This document shows, in pieces, positions 57,380-64,000 of a DNA stretch of 64,000 nucleotides. The first letter of the stretch is position 1. Every line of letters begins with the position of its first letter. A program made the position numbers and the translations under genes. Source of the stretch: Rhexocercosporidium sp. MPI-PUGE-AT-0058 (Eukaryota > Ascomycota > Leotiomycetes > Helotiales); assembly GCA_020746875.1 (NCBI GenBank), contig JAGTJL010000034.1, forward strand, positions 62,001 through 126,000, given 5' to 3'. Under the pieces are notes generated by a model that had not been told where the DNA came from, ran no database searches, and worked only from the letters and a program-made list of their open reading frames with translations.

Positions 57380-58783
57380 ATGCCTTCGACTATCACGATC
57401 GACAGTGCTAGCAGTTCACGCTCATCATTTGCTGAAAGCACGGGTACTGGTGTTGCGGTCCCAGATGTGCCAGAGGAGCATGGAAGGAGTGAGACAGCAT
57501 CAATCGCCAGGGCCAGATCCAGATCCAGCGCTAGCTCATGGGAGTCGTCGTATAGTGACAGAGGCAGAAACATTGATATTTTGGACGACCCAGAGCAAGT
57601 TTCAAGGAGCGACGACAATATTACGTTGACAGTTAGCGGAAGTGCGACGGTTACGATTGCTGGTGCTACGATCGAGTGCCAGAATAATGCGGAAATCAAT
57701 ATTGTTCGGAAGAATGGACCACGGTCTCGAAGTCCGGGAGCGTCTGAACACGATGATCGTTATGATGATCGTCCTCGCAGGCGCGACGATGGCTCCAGCC
57801 GTTCGGTAACTAGCTTCAACTCCGAAATACATAGGCCGCGGCACCCGCCTCTGCCGCCTCCGTTCCAAGGCGATGTTGGATATCTAGATTCAAGAGCACG
57901 GACAGGCCAAGGTGTATATCAGAAACAGCCACCGCCAACATCGCCATCTCCAGTTCGTTCCCTTAAACAAATGCCAACACAGGCAATACAATTCGTCGGA
58001 GAGCGGTCACCTTCACTTCCGCCCGTCATCACCTCGATACAGCTCCAATCTGTTCCAACTCCTCAAAATCTCACTGGACCTGAGTCTCCACCGGCCATGG
58101 CCTTAAGTCATATCCACTCGCCAGCTAGACATATCAATGTCCGTGGTGGTAGCACAGTTGAAGAACAAAAGGCTTCTGGGAGTACGGCAGGGGAAGGAGC
58201 GGAATCGCTGTCGGTGCCCTCTAGCCAAGATATGCCAGAACCAAGACAGTCCCGAAATAAACAAACGCCTGCTTCGGTGTTAGATTATAGCAGCGACGAA
58301 AGTGCAGGAGAGAATGACCCCTCAAGTCATGCACATGCCTACGTGACTTCGCCCTCTGCAGATTCTTTGGCTCACAGTAACTCGGATAGTTCGGACAAGT
58401 CCACCTATGGCGAAAGTTCTACTGATAGCGAAGAATGGGATGCGATTTGTTCCGATGAGATTGAGCCATCAGAATCTGCATCTCGACCTGGTGTACCGCG
58501 GTCATCAATTGACTCATCTATAGCCCCGCAGGCAACAATGACGCCTCCCATCAGAGTACCATGCCCGAGCCCTTTGAGTTTCGTCCAGCCTGCTCCAAGC
58601 TCAGATTCTTCATTTACCTGCATGATTGGCTCGATGCCTCATGACGGGAATCTCCAATTCTCCACCCGGACATATTCTCTGGACGGACCGTATTCACTTC
58701 ACTCCTCGGTCAATGAGGCGTATGAAGCAATACATGGACCCTTGATGATGTCAGTACTCACCCTGGACAATGGCACCGGCTAA
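57380..58783 (+). CDS. Disordered N-terminal exon of a CorA-like gene (or separate 467-aa protein)
   Basis: An intact frame from ATG 57380 (MPSTITIDSASS). It is Ser/Pro/Arg-rich throughout with SR-type patches (RARSRSSASSWESS), a short beta-like stretch (NITLTVSGSATVTIAGATIE), Pro-rich segments (RHPPLPPPF) and an acidic Ser tail (SSDSSDKSTYGESSTDSEEW). No domain recognised. The frame ends at TAA 58781-58783, but a GTACTC donor at 58754 and a CTAAC-branch acceptor ending at 58827 give a phase-0 join to YSVIDDWRPWYLQHLQIA in the next exon. I therefore read this as the first exon of the gene continuing to about 62.0 kb; as a stand-alone protein it would be 467 aa. Confidence 0.6.
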   Translation: MPSTITIDSASSSRSSFAESTGTGVAVPDVPEEHGRSETASIARARSRSSASSWESSYSDRGRNIDILDDPEQVSRSDDNITLTVSGSATVTIAGATIECQNNAEINIVRKNGPRSRSPGASEHDDRYDDRPRRRDDGSSRSVTSFNSEIHRPRHPPLPPPFQGDVGYLDSRARTGQGVYQKQPPPTSPSPVRSLKQMPTQAIQFVGERSPSLPPVITSIQLQSVPTPQNLTGPESPPAMALSHIHSPARHINVRGGSTVEEQKASGSTAGEGAESLSVPSSQDMPEPRQSRNKQTPASVLDYSSDESAGENDPSSHAHAYVTSPSADSLAHSNSDSSDKSTYGESSTDSEEWDAICSDEIEPSESASRPGVPRSSIDSSIAPQATMTPPIRVPCPSPLSFVQPAPSSDSSFTCMIGSMPHDGNLQFSTRTYSLDGPYSLHSSVNEAYEAIHGPLMMSVLTLDNGTG

Positions 58784-58827
58784 GAAGCAGTGCACACCCT
58801 CGGACAATAGCACTGGCTAACAAGTAG

Positions 58828-61800
58828 TATAGCGTTATCGACGATTGGCGCCCATGGTATCTCCAGCATCTCCAAATTGCATTTCCAAATTTCCCCGCGA
58901 GCTCGTTGAGATCCTTCATTCATCGAGAAAGTGCAAGCATGCTCCCGCTGATCAATGAAGATGAAGGTGCATATTATCATGCACCATGAGTGAGAACAAC
59001 GCTGATTGATCGTGCTAGAACTGACCTGTATTACCGACCATGTCAGTATCGACTCAAGCCGCTCTAAATCGAAACAGTGTGGGGAAATAATACAATTAGG
59101 CGACAAGCAGGCCTCTTGTCGCTCCGTCCGTAAGACTTCCTGGTGAAATTCCGAACGACTCCTAGTTATTTTAATGTTCTATAGTTACATGGACAACCAA
59201 ATTTGCATGTCCTTATCCCGAGGATGGAGAGTCGACTGATTTCTTGAGCCATGCTCATATACCTCGACCACGTCCAATACGACCATTAATTATCATAATC
59301 AGTGCTCAAAACGCGCCCATAGCAGATAAAATAGCTCGTTATTATGTCAACTCGGATTCTACACATGAAAGGTGGCATCGTCTAGGAGGAGACTTGAATT
59401 GGATCTATCTCGACACGTATTTCTTGTTCACCAAATGGGAGAGGGTGTGGGCGGCAGTGAAGGGGAACCTAAAATTGACGGCCAACGTATGCCCTTTCCT
59501 CGCAAGATGGTACGCTCAGATGCTCAGGGACATTAGGAGCGATTTTCACCCTCGGCATCATCTGCGATCTTTCAGCAGACTCGACAGTTGCATGAAGACA
59601 CGGATACTATGATGAATCTCCATGAGCATCTCAGGATTCATGCGGCATCACTAGCACGATTCGCGCTTCAACTCGGACCAAGTCATTCATTTACACCCAA
59701 CGTGAGAACGAAACTTTTGACCAGAGTCAGCTACATTCAACAACTCTTGAATTATTATGACATGACAGCATCAAGTCTTTTAAGCCAACAGTCTAATCTT
59801 ACGAGTTTGGTGAGTTAATGTCCCAAAAAAGGTAAAATATTAAATAACGCTCTCGAGGCCTTCAATTTAGAAACCATGACTCAGGGTCAGGCTGTTGCCA
59901 GACTAAATGTTTTAGCCCTAGTGTTCTTGCCACTAAGTTTTGCTGCGGTAAGATCAATTTTCCTTGAATATGCCGTTTCTTGCCAGGCCTTTGCTGACTT
60001 TGTCATTCATCACAGTCAATATTTGGGATGACAACATTCACTGGCGCCGTGAAATGGTACCCTGTATTTGCGCTGCCGTTGCTAGTCATCACAGTCGTGG
60101 TAGCCATTTCCATCGATAGATATTTCTCCCAACGAAGTACCAAAGAATCCGCCAAATCGAACCACACCTCTGCGTTATCCAGGAACGTCAAGGACAGCGA
60201 CACTCACGGTGCGAAGCCAGTCAGTAGTGCCTTGAGACTGATGTCATCAATAAGGAGGCTTATAAGTCTCAAGAGCTGCCCGATTATACCAATTTACAAG
60301 GCGAGACAGCAACCTCATTCTCCTACTGATGCGATAGGTATCCCAGACGACTTTGGGAGCGAAAAGGTTGAAAAAGACGTGACGGAGAATTCTTTACCTG
60401 ACCCTGATATATTGGATACTCTCCCTGCATGTCGAAGTGTTGAAGATCTTGGAAATTACCCCCCATCCGTCGGGCCTTCATCAGCAATGGTCAGAGACGC
60501 TGCAGTGGCTGTCCTTCTGTCGCGTGCTGACCCTGAAGCCCCAGAAACTCCCGAAGCAGTTTCTCTACCTCTGACTCCTGTTCATGATCAACATGTCAAA
60601 CCATCTGAGATTCCAACTCCCACACCTCTTTCAGAGCTTCAACACTTAAGGAAAGACCTAAGGTCTCCTAAGGTACGCAACGTGGCCTTCGATATTCCGA
60701 GGCCTGCAACGAGAGCGAGTGGAACTCCTACGCCAAATATTTTTGAGTCCAAGTCTCCGATACCAATGTTTCGGGGGCCATCGGTTAACTACTCACAAAT
60801 ACGGTATGAAGCAGGTGCATACCAAGAGGATGTAGGCGGCCCTACTGTCATGCTTACAGCAGAAATTCTCAGGAACGAGCAGAATAAGAAAAATGCAACT
60901 TCTTCCTCGTCAAGATTCCGACAACAAGAGGATAGTTCATACTCTCGCAGTTCCCGACATCAAGATAGTTCATACTCTCGCAGTGACTATGTTGGCAGTT
61001 CATATTCCCGCGGCGCATCAGAAAAGGGTCACGTTCCCTCCGCACTCCGCAAGGCCAAAAAACCTCGTGATTCCGATTTCAGATACACTGTAGTTCAGAA
61101 AGTCAAAGATTCGCATGAAGTAGTTTATGAGATAGAACCAGGGAGCCACTTGCCACATAAGACACACATTCGCAACTTGTCGGCCAAGGCAAGTACGATC
61201 TCGGAGCGCAAGGATATCTCTGGTGGAGTGAAGGAAGCATCTCTCGGCTCAAAGCTTCCGGAACCAAATTTGGCAATGCAAGATACCGAACAATCGTGGT
61301 TTTTGGATGCTCGAAGAACGCGAGGAGTTCGCTTTGTTGGAGATTCCGTTGGCCGAGTCTACGATACTTGGGACCTAGAAAGCGGCAACAAGACTTCAAG
61401 GTTCAACAATGTTGATGAAGGTTTGCCTTACAACAACCCTGTTCAGGAATCTGGGGCGCAAGTTGACCCAGAGTTTTCCACCGCGACGACCGTCGAATCT
61501 CAATCCGGGATTGCTAACCTCCAACACAATGACGAAGCGGTTGCCTTGTTAAGAAAATCTATAGCACAGTTACCCACAGCCGCAGACGGTCTTGAGCATA
61601 CGGTCGACGACGAGTGGGACAGTTTCGAAGTCCCTAAGTCAAAGAAGAAAATGAAGAAGAATGCTATGACTACGAGGTTCAAATGGTCCGACGACGATGA
61701 GCCTGCGCAAGATGGGTGGAATTTTCGGTCCATTACAGAGTCAATGGTTGACAAAGGGAAGGGTGTTGAGGCTGATGCTCCAATCATGGAGGACCATTCC

Positions 61801-62301
61801 GAAGATCAACCGGGTGACAACAAGATAGATGGCAAGGCGGAGACGGCTGTGGAAGAAAGGGGGAAAGAAAGGGCTGAACAGCAGCCGGCAGGCGATGAGC
61901 TATCTGGGATTACAGAAGACCCCCACCCTCACCCCAATGGCGACTACTACGGGGTATGGGGTGCTTCAACCAAAGGAAAGAAGAAAATGAAGGATAAGGG
62001 GAAAGGAATTGCCACCATTAACGAGGAAGAGGAATACCAATAAACAGAGCCTGAATGGTTCGCGAAGGGCACTGGTGATGGCTGGACTTTCGGAGTCCCA
62101 TCTCACAAAAGTCAAGCGAAAATTGATAAGGGGAAAGGCATAGTTGAAGAGCAGGCCGAGCAGCAACTAGTGGAGAGCCAACCATCTATGGAAGATCCCG
62201 ATGATGGCTCGGGTCGGAGAAACTACCCCAAGAAGGTTAAAGGAAGAAAGGGAAAACAAGGATCCAGAAACCTGAGGAAGCTCATCGTCTACAGCTTGTG
62301 A
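58828..62301 (+). pseudogene. CorA-like membrane transporter gene, broken by several stops and a frameshift
   Basis: Exon-like segments: 58828-59129, 59185-59486, 59588-59809, 59858-59947, 60016-62043. The last four introns have standard GTAAGA, GTATGC, GTGAGT and GTAAGA donors. The CorA-type core is clear: helical DLNWIYLDTYFLFTKWERVW, MNLHEHLRIHAASLARF, then two membrane helices (LNVLALVFLPLSFAASIFGM and FALPLLVITVVVAISI) around the sequence GMTT, where CorA transporters have GMN. A long Lys/Glu-rich cytosolic tail with DKGKG repeats follows. Lesions: TGA 58987, TAA 59065, TGAT in place of a codon at 59237-59240 (stop plus shift), TAA 62041. The frame resumes after 62043 (TEPEWFAKGTGDGWTFG) until TGA 62299. 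CorA proteins carry Mg2+ and other divalent ions; this copy cannot make a full protein. A shorter product from 59588 onward is conceivable. Confidence 0.7.
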
Positions 62302-63163
62302 AGGGATCGGCATTTCTAAAGAGGAGGATCGCTCGAAGCTACCGACTCATTGTTTCAACACCGTGCATAAGAAAGATGGGCAAGAGACTTCTGATGCTGA
62401 GCAGCTTGTCGTTTATGACACCAGCTGGGCGCAAAGGGCGTTCAGCTCGAGAAGGCTAGATACGATTCCTGGGTCTGGTAAGTTGATCCTCTCTCCAATA
62501 TTGGCAATATAAAACAATCTGTCTGGTCACACTTCCACCAAGCGAGTTCAAGCTGCTTTGCATTACAAGTTCCTTTCAGTCCGCTTTACAGAAACCTTGG
62601 GAGGGATATAAAACTCTGCGAGGCGTACTCTAAGCCTGTCGTCAGGGAAAATACGGACACCTTACCGGACGCCTTTTCCGCGAACATATACAGAAGGCAG
62701 GAGTCGTTGCACTCGGCCCCATGGCAAAGCACAAAAACAAGTTGATCGATGAAATAAACGCGCTCTCAGAAGCAGAGTCGACTAAGCTCGCCAAGCTTGT
62801 TAAATGTATCCTAAAGAAGGCCAGCATACTTGAGTTCATCCATGGCTTCCCCCTTTTGACGAGCAGGTAATTGCGCTATCAATCTAATTTTTCTGCTAAC
62901 GCTCCTGATAAGGACCTCTGTTCGTGATCCACATCCTACCTTCGCGAGACAGCGAGTCCGAAGCAGTAAGCTATCTGCCACATTATTATATTATTACTAA
63001 CAGTACATCAGAATCAACAAAGCAACTGGATACTACAACTAAAAAAGATTCACGATCTTCGAGCCCTCAACCTGCGAGTGAGACACAAGACATCAGCCAA
63101 AAGACGAAAAGAATCATATTCACTATCGATACGCGGGGCCGGGGGATTCTTTTCATAGGATGA
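62302..63163 (+). pseudogene. Decayed exons of a further or extended gene
   Basis: Shifted frames with coding character continue past 62301: EEDRSKLPTHCFNTVHKKDG and SWAQRAFSSRRLDTI up to a GTAAGT donor near 62479. A next exon at 62580-62866 reads LQKPWEGYKTLRGVL, TAA (62631), then KYGHLTGRLFREHIQKAGVV, AESTKLAKLVKCILKKASIL and a GTAATT donor. A last segment starts near 62914 with RTSVRDPHPTFARQR. No family recognised. Stops and frame changes match the decay of the CorA-like gene upstream, of which this may be the 3' end. Confidence 0.4.
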
Positions 63164-63978
63164 ACATGCAAGTTCACTGTCATTATACGGTAAGAGAGAA
63201 TACAATCTTCCGCTCAAGAGCGACAGAAATGTCTTTAATGCCACCGGCTAATTGATTTGAAAGTGCAGCTACTGAAGGACCAAGAGTACATTAAAGCGTT
63301 TGCATTGAAGGGCCAAGAAAATGACCCTTTTATAATTAATACTGGAGAAGACTACGGTCGGGTATTGTTGCGTCGAACTGCTAGAGCATCATGCGGAGTA
63401 TGAATGAATATAAGGTCGAGAATCCAGAGGTACCAGACCATGAAGACGTGCTGGGACGATGAGGCTCCAAATCATGACAAATTTTGGAAAATACATTCTC
63501 AAGGAGAGCAAGGGTCAAGTTATAACTTCTGAAACAGTTCACTTCTCAAGTCATCTGTTTGATTGGCTCTTGCATGGTCATCCACGACCCATTTCTCAGC
63601 CGCCAGCGCCGAGAAATCCGTCTTTTGTTTTTCTGATGTAGGTGCAGGAGCCATGAAAGCTCATTAGCCCGGTCTTCTCTTCTCAGCCTTTTCTTCTTCA
63701 TTCACAAACTAGTTCAAATGCCGCTACTAGTGTTTCTTTCAATTTATATATAAAACACTCTGTCTTTCCAAAGAAAACTACTGGGTGAATTGCGTCGTTA
63801 GTTCTTGATTGATTGTTCTCTCTTCATCACTTAATTTTGATAACCGAAGTGCTAGCACCCAATTAGCTACGCCTTTCGAGGTTTCCTCCTAACTGTCTGC
63901 CTCTCCTCGATAAAAGCAACCTGCAGCCTCTTCCCATCAACTCTACAACTCCACAAGACCACATACACTACTAATAAG
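63164..63978. other. Decayed or intergenic sequence before the right edge
   Basis: Short protein-like pieces occur in different frames: YIKAFALKGQENDPFIINTG (63278-63340), VELLEHHAEYE, EYKVENPEVPDHEDVLG and TNFGKYILKESKGQVITSE (up to 63640). They cannot be joined by convincing introns and are probably remains of a gene. From 63850 on the sequence is C/T/A-rich like a 5' leader. Confidence 0.35.
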
Positions 63979-64000
63979 ATGCCTCCCCTCAACCCTAAGC
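63979..64000 (+). CDS. Possible start of a gene cut by the window edge
   Basis: ATG at 63979 follows a G-poor, C/A-rich leader (ACTACTAATAAG), a typical fungal start context. Only MPPLNPK is visible. Too short to name. Confidence 0.35.

Noticed and set aside
1..64000. tRNA genes, rRNA, CRISPR arrays, secondary-metabolite cluster
   Set aside because: No cloverleaf-like A/B-box pair, rRNA segment, regularly spaced repeat, or PKS/NRPS/terpene-type gene was seen.

Overview
The window looks like nuclear DNA of a filamentous ascomycete (Pezizomycotina, possibly Leotiomycetes/Helotiales; the species cannot be fixed from sequence alone). Evidence: genes on both strands with short introns (about 47-140 nt, GTRNGT donors, CTRAC-type branch points), fungus-specific protein types (STAND-type N-terminal region with ubiquitin-like domain, CorA-like proteins with a long disordered tail, GPI-anchored Cys-rich secreted protein), and AT-rich transposon DNA mutated only by transitions, the mark of repeat-induced point mutation (RIP).

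Layout. 0.6-11 kb: a disordered protein with RSxAPSP repeats (-), a small three-exon protein (-), a large membrane glycoprotein with an in-frame TGA (+), and a basic/acidic hypothetical protein with a frameshift (-). 11-14.8 kb: gene-poor, partly AT-rich. 14.8-21.1 kb: four hypothetical + strand genes (nuclear-looking, basic coiled coil, Ser-rich, four-helix membrane protein). 23.9-26.9 kb: two secreted proteins (Pro/Thr-rich; GPI-anchored 8-Cys). 27.7-31.4 kb (-): one four-exon gene of about 1208 aa joining a STAND-type N-terminal region, a ubiquitin-like domain with two CxxC pairs, and over 20 ankyrin repeats. 32.3-36.2 kb (-): a Gal80-like Gfo/Idh/MocA protein and a membrane-anchored M19 dipeptidase. 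36.9-39.7 kb (+): an Rgd2-type F-BAR/DEP/RhoGAP protein.

41.66-56.35 kb is a nested transposon block. An outer Ty3/gypsy chromovirus (255-bp LTRs, TTCGT target duplication, decayed gag-PR-RT-INT-chromodomain) is split by an inner Ty1/copia element (184-bp LTRs, AAAGC target duplication, primer site matching the initiator tRNA-Met anticodon arm). A third repeat is present in two inverted copies. Both LTR pairs differ by transitions only.

Genes on both sides of this block are broken. On the left a small - strand gene carries an in-frame TAG. On the right a CorA-like gene of about 4.7 kb carries several stop codons and a frameshift, followed by more decayed exons. The last 22 bases may start another gene.
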